Origin: JAGVSV01 sp050952845
GTDB taxonomy: Bacteria; Bacillota; Clostridia; Christensenellales; Aristaeellaceae
Direction of reading: 5' to 3'
Length of the DNA: 64,000 nt
Assembly (NCBI GenBank): GCA_050952845.1
Contig: JBMNLP010000001.1
Span: 1,550,001 to 1,614,000 of the forward strand
Part shown: piece after piece, positions 28,209 through 36,764 of the stretch
Layout: every line of letters starts with the position of its first letter
Position numbering within the stretch: position 1 is the stretch's first letter
The notes under the pieces: model-generated
The model's input: only the letters and a program-made list of their open reading frames with translations
The model's database searches: none
What the model was told of the DNA's origin: nothing
Position numbers and translations under genes: made by a program

Positions 28209-28486
28209 TTGGTTTCCGCTCTCGCTGCAAGCGCAATGCATTCCTTCAGGCTGCTGACAATTTCCTCACCTATCGGTGTCTCCAGCGCTCTGTCCAGCTG
28301 CTTTTGTTTGACGGCGCGCAGCAAACAGCTTTCCTGCGCACAGATATACGCGCCCCTGCCGGATTTTTTACCTGTCAGGTCGATGGTGATGTCCCCTTCC
28401 GGCGGGCGGACGACGCGCAGCAGCTCCTTCTTGGGGCGCATTTGCCTGCATCCAACGCACATCCTCATGGGGATTTTCCTGGCCAT
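28205..28486 (-). CDS. ylxR: YlxR-family RNA-binding protein (DUF448)
   Basis: The 93-residue product has the family motif MRMCVGCRQMRPKKELLRVV at 7-26 and GRGAYICAQESCLLRA, the GRGAYxC motif. YlxR is a small RNA-binding protein, reported to act on RNase P or transcription in some Firmicutes. It stands between nusA and ylxQ as expected. Confidence 0.92.
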   Translation of the reverse strand: MARKIPMRMCVGCRQMRPKKELLRVVRPPEGDITIDLTGKKSGRGAYICAQESCLLRAVKQKQLDRALETPIGEEIVSSLKECIALAARAETK

Positions 28487-28511
28487 TGCCGTCCAACTCC
28501 TCCTTCAGGCG

Positions 28512-29690
28512 TCAGTAGCCCAAACCGCCCTGGTCCCAGGGCTGGCTGTCAAAACCGTCATCCATAGCCGGCAGCGGAGCGTCCACAGGAATATCCTCCG
28601 GCGAAATCCCCTGCTCACGCATCAGCTCGGCAACCTGGGACTCGGACTTGATGTCGATCTTCCAGCCTGTCAGCTTGGCGGCCAGGCGCGCGTTCTGGCC
28701 CTCCTTTCCGATAGCCAGCGACAGCTGCATATCCGGCACGACTACACGACAGATCTTTTCGCTTTCGGATATGAACACGCTGACGACATGAGCCGGATTC
28801 AGCGCATTGGCCACAAACTCCGCAGGGTCAGGCGACCATTTGATAATGTCGATTTTTTCGTTTTTCAGCTCGTTGACCACCTTTTCCACCCTGCTGCCCC
28901 TGGGACCGACGCAGGCTCCCACCGGGTCAATCATGGGCTCCACCGAGTGGACAGCCATCTTGGTCCGGCTGCCGGCTTCCCGTGCGATGGATTTGATCTG
29001 CACAATGCCCGTAGCAATCTCAGGCACCTCGATTTCAAACAGACGCTTGACCAGGCCCGGGTGAATCCGGCTGACATATACCTGCGGGTGGCGGCTGGTT
29101 TCATACATGCTGCGGATGACCCTGAGCACATAGACTTTGATGTGATCATCGTCCCTGTATTCCTCGCCGGGCATAAACTCACTGCTCTCCATGATACCCT
29201 CTGTACGGCCCAGCTCAACATAGACAGCCTTGGGCTCCACACGCTGAACAATGGCAGTGAGGATTTCGTTTTCTTTCTCAATATATTCCTCATAGATTTT
29301 GCCGCGCTCGGCAGCACGAATGCGCTGCACCAGCATCTGCTTGGCGGTCTGCGCAGCTACACGACCAAAGTCCGACGGCGTGACATCGATTTCCACGATG
29401 TCGCCAACGTGGTAGTCCGGGTGGATCGCCAGCGCCTCTTCCAGGCTGATCTGGGTATCCGGATCGGTTACTTCGTCGGCAATGGTCTTACGCGCGTAAA
29501 CCTTGGCGCCGTCCTGCTTGGTCAGGTGCACCGTCAGATTTTGCTGGCTGGCGCTTGTCTGCTTGTTGTTTCTGCGGTATGCCGCCTTCAGCGCCTCCTC
29601 GATGGTATCAATCAGGATGCCTTCGTCCATATCCTTCTCGCGCGCAAGCGTTGCGATCGCGTCCATCAAATCTAATTTTTGATTACTCAT
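28512..29690 (-). CDS. nusA: transcription termination factor NusA
   Basis: The 392-residue protein has the N-terminal polymerase-binding domain (DLMDAIATLAREKDMDE), the S1 domain (GDIVEIDV start, GIVQRVEP-like middle), and two KH domains (CVGPRGSRVEKVVNELKNEK; LAIGKEGQNARLAAKLTGW). It lacks the acidic repeats of enterobacterial NusA, as usual for Firmicutes. The ATG at 29688-29690 follows GGAGGTTGACA and lies inside the rimP stop region (8-base overlap). A run of acidic and aromatic residues forms the tail. Confidence 0.96.
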   Translation of the reverse strand: MSNQKLDLMDAIATLAREKDMDEGILIDTIEEALKAAYRRNNKQTSASQQNLTVHLTKQDGAKVYARKTIADEVTDPDTQISLEEALAIHPDYHVGDIVEIDVTPSDFGRVAAQTAKQMLVQRIRAAERGKIYEEYIEKENEILTAIVQRVEPKAVYVELGRTEGIMESSEFMPGEEYRDDDHIKVYVLRVIRSMYETSRHPQVYVSRIHPGLVKRLFEIEVPEIATGIVQIKSIAREAGSRTKMAVHSVEPMIDPVGACVGPRGSRVEKVVNELKNEKIDIIKWSPDPAEFVANALNPAHVVSVFISESEKICRVVVPDMQLSLAIGKEGQNARLAAKLTGWKIDIKSESQVAELMREQGISPEDIPVDAPLPAMDDGFDSQPWDQGGLGY

Positions 29691-30180
29691 TGTCAACCTC
29701 CAGTTCCTCGGCTTCCATTGCTATTGCTTCACTCAGATCGATCACGCGCCTGGCCACCGCCACATCCCTGGCGGGAAACACCATGTTCATGCCCCTGTGC
29801 CGCAGGTGGTACCCTGCGCTGTCCAAACCTTCAAAGGTACCCAGATAGATTTTTATGCCGTTCAAAGGCTTGTACAGCTTGATCTCCACCTCCTGGCCGA
29901 GCGCCTTGCGCGCGTCGTACGCGCTTCTGATCGGCCTGTCCACCCCGGGCGAGGACACTTCAAGGAAATCATAGTTCACATCCTCAAGCTGCGGCTGGAT
30001 CAGCCGGTGATACCGCTCGCAATCGTCCAGGCAGACTCCCTGCTCAGTATCGATGTAGACGCGCAGATATAAACCCGTCTGCTCCTTTTCGAACGCGACA
30101 TCCACCAATTCGCAGCCTGTATCCTTTGCTGCGGCGAGACACACCTTGTTAACCCTGTTAAGCGCTGCGTTTTTCTTCAT
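29683..30180 (-). CDS. rimP: ribosome maturation factor RimP
   Basis: A 165-residue 30S assembly factor. Hallmarks are GCELVDVAFEKEQTGLYLRV, YIDTEQGVCLDDCERYHRLI and YDFLEVSSPGVDRPIRSAYD (the SSPGxxRPL motif). The start chosen is ATG 30178-30180 (MKKNAALNRVNK); the frame is open for 20 more codons but that part is not RimP-like. No strong ribosome binding site is visible before the chosen start. First gene of the operon. Confidence 0.93.
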   Translation of the reverse strand: MKKNAALNRVNKVCLAAAKDTGCELVDVAFEKEQTGLYLRVYIDTEQGVCLDDCERYHRLIQPQLEDVNYDFLEVSSPGVDRPIRSAYDARKALGQEVEIKLYKPLNGIKIYLGTFEGLDSAGYHLRHRGMNMVFPARDVAVARRVIDLSEAIAMEAEELEVDNE

Positions 30181-30328
30181 GTTGTTGCAATAAAAAAGAG
30201 AGACCAAACTGCGCCAGCGGAATAGCAAAAAAGCATACAACCAACTTGCAAGCCTTCATTCCGCTCCCCGCAGCCGTCACTCTTCGCTAAAACCTTCTTT
30301 CTCCGTCATTCGTTACCGGGACAAGCTG

Positions 30329-30357
30329 ATTATAGCACAGAGCATCGTTGCATACAA
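30329..30357 (-). promoter_or_regulatory. probable promoter of the rimP-nusA-infB operon
   Basis: Minus strand TTGTAT (30352-30357), spacer 17, TATAAT (30329-30334), about 150 bases before rimP. The -10 box is perfect; the -35 keeps TTG only. The rest of 30181-30622 shows no gene; the plus-strand part before 30623 must hold the promoter of the polyol operon but I see no clear one. Confidence 0.6.
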
Positions 30358-30622
30358 GTAAAATAATACCGAAAACATAGCTCGCTGTGCTTAACTCTCC
30401 GTGCTTAACTTTGCATGAAGCACATGAGGCACTGCGGGAGATGCACTCTGCTTTAAAAAGCTTTGGTAAGAAGATTGGATCAGGAGATCACTTAAAAATC
30501 ACCATTTGCCCAAGGCGCCTCGCCTCGTTTCAAAATAATTGCGCAATTCACTTTCAGATTTCTGTTGTCTTTCTGACAGCCATTTGGTACAGTATGGATA
30601 ACCGCATCGGAGGAGGAGCATC

Positions 30623-31630
30623 ATGAGCACATACACCAATCCCCATCTTATCCCCAAGGTTAGGTTGCACACCAGTGAGGAGGTACCCTGCATCGGGCTG
30701 GGTACATTTGGGTCCGACCATGTATCGCCCGCTCAGGTGGCAAACGCTGTAGCCGGCGCCATCCGCTGCGGCTACCGAATGCTGGACTGCGCCAGCGTTT
30801 ACGGCAACGAGGACCTGATCGGCGTTGAAATCAGCCGCGCCATCCGGGAAGGGGTGGTCAGGCGGGATGAGCTGTTTGTCATATCCAAGCTGTGGAACGA
30901 CATGCATGGCAGCGGCGACGTCCTGGTGTCCTGCGCGAAATCGCTGCGCGACCTGAAGTTAGAGCAGTTAGACGCCTATTTTGTGCACTGGCCTTTCCCC
31001 AACTACCACGCACCCGGCGCGCATGGGGACAGCCGCAATCCCGACTCCGTTCCCTTTTCAACAGACGGCTACATGGCTGTCTGGCGCCAGATGGAAAGGC
31101 TGCACGACATGGGGCTTGTGCGCAACTTAGGGATGTCGAACATGACCATACCAAAGCTAAAAGCCGTCCTGCCCCAGTGCCGAATTAAACCAACGCTCAT
31201 CGAAATGGAGCTGCACCCCTCCTTTCAGCAGCGGAAACTGTTCGACTATGTGTTGCAGCACGGCATCGCCCCCATCGGCTACAGCCCCCTCGGTTCGCCT
31301 AACAGGCCTGCCCGGGACAAGACATCCGATGACATCGTGGACATGGAGATGCCGGCCATCCAGGCCGCTGCAAAAAACCATGGCATCCACCCCGCAGCAG
31401 TCTGCCTCAAGTGGGGCGTGCAGAACGGGCAGATCGTCATCCCCTTCTCTATAAACAACTATGCCACCAACCTGCGCTGCATCACCACCGCGCCTTTGAC
31501 AGACAGCGAAATGGCTGCCATCAACGAGTCGGACGCCAACTGCCGCCTGATCAAGGGGCAGGTGTTCCTCTGGCCGGGCGCCAAAGGCTGGGAAGACCTG
31601 TGGGACATCGACGGCGTCATCACCACCTGA
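30623..31630 (+). CDS. aldo-keto reductase
   Basis: A 335-residue NAD(P)H-dependent reductase of the AKR barrel type. The catalytic tetrad is visible: D and Y in MLDCASVYGNE (about residues 54 and 59), K in VISKLWN, H in AYFVHWPFPN. The coenzyme-binding end includes IVIPFSINNY in place of the usual IPGS/KS. It opens a four-gene run with an aldolase, an FGGY kinase and a zinc dehydrogenase, so it may reduce or oxidise a polyol/ketose of that pathway. GGAGGAGGAGC precedes the ATG. Confidence 0.88.
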   Translation: MSTYTNPHLIPKVRLHTSEEVPCIGLGTFGSDHVSPAQVANAVAGAIRCGYRMLDCASVYGNEDLIGVEISRAIREGVVRRDELFVISKLWNDMHGSGDVLVSCAKSLRDLKLEQLDAYFVHWPFPNYHAPGAHGDSRNPDSVPFSTDGYMAVWRQMERLHDMGLVRNLGMSNMTIPKLKAVLPQCRIKPTLIEMELHPSFQQRKLFDYVLQHGIAPIGYSPLGSPNRPARDKTSDDIVDMEMPAIQAAAKNHGIHPAAVCLKWGVQNGQIVIPFSINNYATNLRCITTAPLTDSEMAAINESDANCRLIKGQVFLWPGAKGWEDLWDIDGVITT

Positions 31631-31654
31631 TGACGCCGGATAGGGGGAAATAAC

Positions 31655-32491
31655 ATGCCGCTTGTTTCATCCAAAGACATGCTGCTGAAAGCCGCGCGGG
31701 AGGGCTATGCCGTCGGCGCTTTCAATATAGAGAACATGGAAATCGCGCAGGCTGTGATCGAGGGCGCCGTTGAAATGAACGCGCCTGTGATGATCCAGAC
31801 AACGTCCGGTACGCTGCAGTATGCGCCGCCCGAGGTGTTTTACGGCATGGTCAAAGCGCTGGCCGACCGGGTTTCTGTACCCATCGCACTCCATCTGGAC
31901 CATGGCAGCGGCCTGGAGCTTGTGCAGCGCTGCCGCGACGCAGGATATACATCGCTGATGATCGACGGGTCCAAGCTGCCCTTTGAAGACAACGTGGACA
32001 TCACCCGCAAAGCGGTAACCATGGCAGGAGACATCCCTGTGGAAGCAGAGCTTGGCACCGTCGGCGGCAAGGAGGACGGCATGGAAGGCGGCATCCAGTA
32101 TACCGACCCCGCCAAGGCGGCGGAATTTGTGCAGCGCACGGGCTTGTCCTCATTAGCCGTTGCCATCGGCACCGCACACGGCGTGTACAAAGGCGAACCC
32201 AGGCTGAACATCGACCTGCTGGCCAGCATCCACGCCGCCACCCCGGTGCCGCTGGTGCTGCACGGCAGCTCTGGCGTCCCGGACGCGCAGATCGGCGCCT
32301 GCATCGCCAACGGGATCAGCAAGGTCAACTACGCAACGGACCTGCGCATCGCCTATACCGACGCCGTGCGCGCGTGGTTAGCCGGCAACAGCGGCTTTGA
32401 CCCCAAGGGCTACGGAAAAGCCGCCAGGGAGGCTGTGCGCGCCGTGGTCCGCGACAGGATCGCGCTGACCGGTTCCAAAGGAAAGGCATAG
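31655..32491 (+). CDS. class II (zinc) ketose-bisphosphate aldolase
   Basis: A 278-residue aldolase of the FBA/GatY/KbaY family. GAFNIENMEIAQAVIEGA opens the barrel; the catalytic aspartate and first zinc His are in ALHLDHGSG (about 83-91); later zinc histidines are in AIGTAHGVYKG and LVLHGSSGV. The neighbour set (kinase, dehydrogenases, 1-phosphofructokinase-like) suits cleavage of a ketose phosphate, but the exact substrate cannot be told from sequence. It starts 24 bases after the aldo-keto reductase. Confidence 0.9.
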   Translation: MPLVSSKDMLLKAAREGYAVGAFNIENMEIAQAVIEGAVEMNAPVMIQTTSGTLQYAPPEVFYGMVKALADRVSVPIALHLDHGSGLELVQRCRDAGYTSLMIDGSKLPFEDNVDITRKAVTMAGDIPVEAELGTVGGKEDGMEGGIQYTDPAKAAEFVQRTGLSSLAVAIGTAHGVYKGEPRLNIDLLASIHAATPVPLVLHGSSGVPDAQIGACIANGISKVNYATDLRIAYTDAVRAWLAGNSGFDPKGYGKAAREAVRAVVRDRIALTGSKGKA

Positions 32492-32492
32492 C

Positions 32493-34028
32493 ATGCTCAA
32501 ATACCTGATCGGCATCGATGTCGGCACTTCGGCGCTGAAAACCGCTTTGTTCACCCTGAACGGACGGGCGGTGGCGCAGGCCGACGCGCCGTATCCGGTG
32601 CACTACCCCCATCCCGGCTGGGCAGAGCAGCACCCGGATGACTGGTGGCGCGCTTTATGCACCGCCATGAAGCAGATGCTCGGCGAAGCCGGTGTGAACC
32701 CCCGGGATGTCGCCGCCATCGGCGTCGCGGGGCAGAGCTGGTCTGCCGTGCTGATCGACAGCCAGGGACAGGCGCTGAACAGGACGCCGATATGGATGGA
32801 CACGCGCAGCAGGGCATGCTGCCAGGATGCTGTCCATACAATCGGCGAAGACGCTATTTTTTCTATCAGCGGCAACCCGCTGCAGCCCACCTACACGCTG
32901 CCCAAGCTGCTATGGTATCAAAAGCATCACCCCGGGCTGATGCGCTGCGCAGACAAGGTGCTCCAGTCCAACGGCTACATCGTGTACAGGCTGACGGGCA
33001 GCGTCACCCAGGATAAGTCGCAAGGCTATGGCTTCGCTTTTTTCGACATGCAGCACGGTACCTGGAACCTAAGCCTGGCGCGCGCCTTTGGCATTTCCCC
33101 CTCCCTGCTGCCCGACATCGGCGACTGCCATCAAATGGCGGGGCATGTCACGGCGGAAGCGGCCCGGCAGACAGGGCTTTGCGAAGGCATTCCCGTTGTG
33201 CTGGGCGGGCTTGACGCCGCCTGCGGCACGCTGGGCGCCGGCGTGTATCAAAACGGCCAAACCCAGGAGCAGGGCGGCCAGGCCGGCGGCATGAGCATCT
33301 GCATGGACCATATGATCGCCGATAGAAGGCTGATTCTCAGCCGGCACGTGGTGCCGGATCTGTGGCTGCTGCAGGGCGGGGCCGTCGGCGGCGGGGGGTT
33401 GCTGCGCTGGATCAGGCAGGAATTCTGCCTGCACGAGGAAAACTTAGCCAGGACCAGCGGCGCCTCCGCCTATGCGGAAATGGACCGCGCCGCCGCAGCC
33501 ATCCCGCCGGGCAGCGAAGGGCTGGTGTTCCTGCCCTACATGGCCGGCGAGCGCTCCCCTATCTGGGACCCGGACGCCAAAGGCGTGTTGTTCGGGCTGG
33601 ACTATGCCAAAACCCGCGCACACGTCATCCGCGCCGGCATGGAAGGCGCGACGTTTGCGCTGCGGCACAACTGCGAAACAGCTGCTAATGCCGGCGCCAC
33701 CATCAGCAGCCTGCACGCCATGGGCGGCGCTGCCAACAGCGAAATCTGGACACAGATCAAAGCCGACATCACCGGGTATACCATTCACGTCCCCTCCTCC
33801 GACACCGCGACAGCCCTGGGCGCCGCGCTGCTGGCGGGCGTGGGCGTGGGCGCATACGCGGGGTTTGAGGAGGCAGTGCGGCAAACAGTGTCCATCCGCC
33901 GCACCCATGTGCCAAACCCTGCCGTCAAAAGCCTGTACGACAAGGCTTACCGTACCTATAGACAGCTGTACGACAACACAAAGAACCTGATGAAGGAGGC
34001 TGCGCATGAAAGCGGCGGTATTACATAA
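32493..34028 (+). CDS. FGGY-family carbohydrate kinase (xylulokinase-like)
   Basis: The 511-residue kinase starts with IGIDVGTSALKTALF (phosphate 1 motif), followed by GWAEQHPDDWWRAL, the aspartate motif GLDAACGTLGAG, FLPYMAGERSPIWDPDAKGV, and the adenosine motif MGGAANSEIWTQIKADI. Family members phosphorylate ketoses such as xylulose at C5 or, in the FucK branch, at C1. It begins two bases after the aldolase stop and its end overlaps the dehydrogenase start by 23 bases. Confidence 0.9.
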   Translation: MLKYLIGIDVGTSALKTALFTLNGRAVAQADAPYPVHYPHPGWAEQHPDDWWRALCTAMKQMLGEAGVNPRDVAAIGVAGQSWSAVLIDSQGQALNRTPIWMDTRSRACCQDAVHTIGEDAIFSISGNPLQPTYTLPKLLWYQKHHPGLMRCADKVLQSNGYIVYRLTGSVTQDKSQGYGFAFFDMQHGTWNLSLARAFGISPSLLPDIGDCHQMAGHVTAEAARQTGLCEGIPVVLGGLDAACGTLGAGVYQNGQTQEQGGQAGGMSICMDHMIADRRLILSRHVVPDLWLLQGGAVGGGGLLRWIRQEFCLHEENLARTSGASAYAEMDRAAAAIPPGSEGLVFLPYMAGERSPIWDPDAKGVLFGLDYAKTRAHVIRAGMEGATFALRHNCETAANAGATISSLHAMGGAANSEIWTQIKADITGYTIHVPSSDTATALGAALLAGVGVGAYAGFEEAVRQTVSIRRTHVPNPAVKSLYDKAYRTYRQLYDNTKNLMKEAAHESGGIT

Positions 34029-35052
34029 AGGCGGTATCATCCGCTATGAGGACTGGCCCGATCCCCGGTTAAAAAGCGGCGAGGTGCTGGTCAGGGTCCG
34101 GGCGGCAGGCATCTGTGGATCGGACCTGCCCAGGGTGTTGAGCGGCAAGGCGCACTACTATCCCATTGTACTGGGGCACGAGTTTTCCGGCGACGTCGTC
34201 GACGTAAACGGCGGCACCGGGCGGATCACGCCCGGCATGCGCGTGTCCGGGGTGCCGCTGGTGCCCTGCATGGCCTGCAGCGACTGCGCCCGGGGCGATT
34301 ACGCGCTATGCCGGCATTATACCTTCATCGGCTCGCGCGTCCAGGGCAGCTTTGCCGAGTATGTGGCGCTGCCCGAAACCAACGTGGTGCCGTTTGACAG
34401 CGCCGTGTCCTACGAGCAGGGGGCGCTGTTTGAACCGTCCGCGGTGGCGCTGCACGGCTTGCTGCAGAGCGACTGGAAGCCCGGCGAGGAAACCGCCGTC
34501 TTAGGCGGCGGCACAATCGGCCAGTTTACGGCGCAGTGGGCGCGCATCATGGGCGCCAAGGACGTGACAGTGTTCGACTTGGAGGACAGCCGGCTGGAAT
34601 TGGCAACCCGGCTGGGCGCGGCAGCCGGCATCAACACCCGGATAGACGGCTTTATGGACGAAGCTTTAGCCCGCACCGACGGCAAGGGCTTCGGCATGGT
34701 GTTTGAAACGGCAGGTTCAGTCGCCACCATGCGCATGGCGTTTGAGCTGGCAGCCAACAAAGCGGGCGTCTGCTTCATCGGCACGCCCCATGAGGACCTG
34801 TCGTATACCCCCGCGCTCTGGGAGCAGATGAACCGCAAGGAGTTCAAGCTGACCGGCTCCTGGATGAGCTATTCGGCGCCTTTCCCGGGCATGGAATGGA
34901 CGCTGACCGCCCATGCCTTCAAAAAGGGCACCCTCCGCTACGACGAAGACATGATCTACCGCACCTTCCCGCTGCACCAGGCGCAGGAAGCGTTCGACCT
35001 GTACCGCACGCCCGGAACGGTGCAGGGCAAGGTGTTGTTTTTATTGGATTAA
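34006..35052 (+). CDS. zinc-dependent alcohol/polyol dehydrogenase
   Basis: A 348-residue medium-chain dehydrogenase. The catalytic zinc site is in AGICGSDLPR (C) and VLGHEFSGDV (H, E); the structural zinc has four Cys in PLVPCMACSDCARGDYALCR; the nucleotide fold has VLGGGTIGQFTAQWA. It is close to the sorbitol/galactitol-1-phosphate dehydrogenase group. It likely oxidises the polyol to the ketose that the kinase uses. It is the last gene of the run; convergent genes follow after 10 bases. Confidence 0.9.
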   Translation: MKAAVLHKGGIIRYEDWPDPRLKSGEVLVRVRAAGICGSDLPRVLSGKAHYYPIVLGHEFSGDVVDVNGGTGRITPGMRVSGVPLVPCMACSDCARGDYALCRHYTFIGSRVQGSFAEYVALPETNVVPFDSAVSYEQGALFEPSAVALHGLLQSDWKPGEETAVLGGGTIGQFTAQWARIMGAKDVTVFDLEDSRLELATRLGAAAGINTRIDGFMDEALARTDGKGFGMVFETAGSVATMRMAFELAANKAGVCFIGTPHEDLSYTPALWEQMNRKEFKLTGSWMSYSAPFPGMEWTLTAHAFKKGTLRYDEDMIYRTFPLHQAQEAFDLYRTPGTVQGKVLFLLD

Positions 35053-35062
35053 AGCAAATAAA

Positions 35063-35995
35063 TTAAATCAATTTCACGTGCACCTGCTGCAGCAGCTCGT
35101 GCACGTTTTTCATATCCACGCGCCCGGTTTCCAGTTCCAGGGCATTGGCGGCTGCCGCTGCGGTAGCAAAGCACAGCGTCTTCTCCAGCGGCCAGCCGCG
35201 CACCAGGCCGACGGCAAAGCCTGCCGTCATGCTGTCGCCGCTGCCTGTAGCGCTCACAGCCTGGATGCTGGGCGGTGCCGCATGGTAAACCCCTTCCCTG
35301 CCTGCCGCCACCGCGCCCCGGCTGCCCATGGACACCACCACCAGCGCGATGCCGCTGTCATGCAGCCTGCGCGCGGCCGCCACAACCGCGTCCGGCGTTT
35401 GCCCCGCATCCCTGCCCAGCAGCTGGCTCAGCTCCTCCAAGTTGGGCTTGATCATGTCGGGCTTCGCCGCAACACCAGCCTGAAGCAACCTGCCGCTGGT
35501 GTCCAGGATCACCGGCTTGCCGGCTTTTTTGCATACACCGATCAGCCCGGCATAGAAATCCTCAGGCAGCCCCTGGGGCAGGCTGCCCGATATGGTCACA
35601 GCGCGGGCTGAGGCAACCAACCCCTTGAAACGGCGCATGAAGCTTTCGGCGATTTCAGAGCTGACGACCAGGCCGGGCTCCAAAAATTCTGTCTGCCTGC
35701 CCGAGGGTTCGACGATGTTGATGCAGGTGCGCGATTCGCCGGACGCCGGCTCAAAGTCGCACGGTACGCCCTTAAGCTCTAAATTTTCCCTGATCCAGCT
35801 GCCGGCATGCCCGCCGATGATGCCGGTGGCCAGCACCGGCTCGCCCAGCGCCTGCACCGCTTTGGCGACATTCAGCCCCTTGCCGCCCGGCGTCGCGCTG
35901 CACGCCGACACGCGCAGCACGCTGCCCGGCGTATGCTCGCCGGTGAGTACATAGGTTTTGTCAATAGCCACGTTCATGGTCACTGTGAGTATCAT
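35063..35995 (-). CDS. 1-phosphofructokinase/tagatose-6-phosphate kinase family (PfkB)
   Basis: The 310-residue kinase starts MILTVTMNVAIDKTY, has GGKGLNVAKAVQALG (PfkB signature 1, about 38-52) and the C-terminal ATGSGDSMTAGFAVGL (signature 2 with the catalytic aspartate). This subgroup makes bisphosphates from ketose phosphates and would feed the aldolase on the facing strand. Its start overlaps the end of the pcp gene by four bases. Confidence 0.88.
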   Translation of the reverse strand: MILTVTMNVAIDKTYVLTGEHTPGSVLRVSACSATPGGKGLNVAKAVQALGEPVLATGIIGGHAGSWIRENLELKGVPCDFEPASGESRTCINIVEPSGRQTEFLEPGLVVSSEIAESFMRRFKGLVASARAVTISGSLPQGLPEDFYAGLIGVCKKAGKPVILDTSGRLLQAGVAAKPDMIKPNLEELSQLLGRDAGQTPDAVVAAARRLHDSGIALVVVSMGSRGAVAAGREGVYHAAPPSIQAVSATGSGDSMTAGFAVGLVRGWPLEKTLCFATAAAAANALELETGRVDMKNVHELLQQVHVKLI

Positions 35996-36621
35996 ACCAT
36001 TTCGCCTTTCAGATGTTGCAAGACGGCAGCCAGCGCCGCCTCAATGCCCCGCGCCATGTCCCCCACGCTCATGCTGGGCAGCGGGCTGTCCCTGCCGGCA
36101 GCCTGGCGCGTGGTCAGCGGCACGTGCATAAAGCCAGCCTTTATGGGAAGGGCGGATTTAGCCGCCGCGTTCAGCACGCCGTACATCAGGTGGTTGCATA
36201 CAAACGTGCCCGCGGAGTTGCTCAGCGCGGCGGGCAGCCCGGCCTGCCGGATGGCCGCCACCATGGCCTTGACAGGCAGGGTGGCAAAATATGCCGGTGG
36301 GCCGTAGACATCGATGGGCTGGTCAACCGGCCGGTGGCCCTCGTTGTCAGGAATCGCGGCGTCGTCCAGGTTGACCGCCAGGCGCTCCAGCGCCAGGCTG
36401 GCTCGGCCTGCCGCCTGGCCGACGCACAGCACGGCATCCGGCCGATGCATCTCTACCGCTTCAAGTACTTTGCGGACGGACAGCCCGAACACCGTAGGCA
36501 CGGTCAGCTTGACAACGACAGCGCCGGCCACCCGATCAGGCACCAGCGCTACGGCTTCCAGGGCGGGGTTGACGTCCTCACCGCCAAATGGGTCAAAAGC
36601 AGTCAATAAGATCTTCATCAT
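35992..36621 (-). CDS. pcp: pyrrolidone-carboxylate peptidase (C15)
   Basis: A 209-residue cytoplasmic cysteine peptidase that removes N-terminal pyroglutamate. MKILLTAFDPFGGEDVNP is the family start; the active-site Glu lies in LERLAVNLDDAAIPDN, the Cys in SNSAGTFVCNHLMYGVL (about C144) and the His in AGFMHVPL. Length is normal. It begins with two ATGs in a row behind GGAGGGGGGC. It overlaps the PfkB-type kinase gene, though the functions look unrelated. Confidence 0.93.
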   Translation of the reverse strand: MMKILLTAFDPFGGEDVNPALEAVALVPDRVAGAVVVKLTVPTVFGLSVRKVLEAVEMHRPDAVLCVGQAAGRASLALERLAVNLDDAAIPDNEGHRPVDQPIDVYGPPAYFATLPVKAMVAAIRQAGLPAALSNSAGTFVCNHLMYGVLNAAAKSALPIKAGFMHVPLTTRQAAGRDSPLPSMSVGDMARGIEAALAAVLQHLKGEMV

Positions 36622-36720
36622 ACGCCCCCCTCCACAGATTGACTAACACCACGGTATACGCCGCCAAAAGTATAGCATCGGATGCTATTGGAAACAAGAT
36701 TTGTCATTCCTTTTAGTAAA

Positions 36721-36751
36721 AGCCACCCGGCGCTTTGGGCGCCGGGTGGCT
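36721..36751 (-). terminator. terminator behind SBP 1
   Basis: AGCCACCCGGCGC (36721-36733) and GCGCCGGGTGGCT (36739-36751) are perfect 13-base arms; on the minus strand TTTTA follows. Variants of the same hairpin stand behind the other solute-binding-protein copies (47488-47518, 58235-58265, degenerate at 42272-42301). Confidence 0.85.
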
Positions 36752-36764
36752 GTGCTCAGGGTGT

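Noticed and set aside
28011..29675. 554-residue open frame antisense to ylxQ, ylxR and nusA
   Set aside because: It crosses three well-supported genes on the other strand and has no protein features of its own.
30241..30622. Riboswitch or T-box leader before the aldo-keto reductase
   Set aside because: No T-box sequence, specifier-like stem or known aptamer core could be recognised; only an A/T-rich spacer with the rimP promoter on the other strand.
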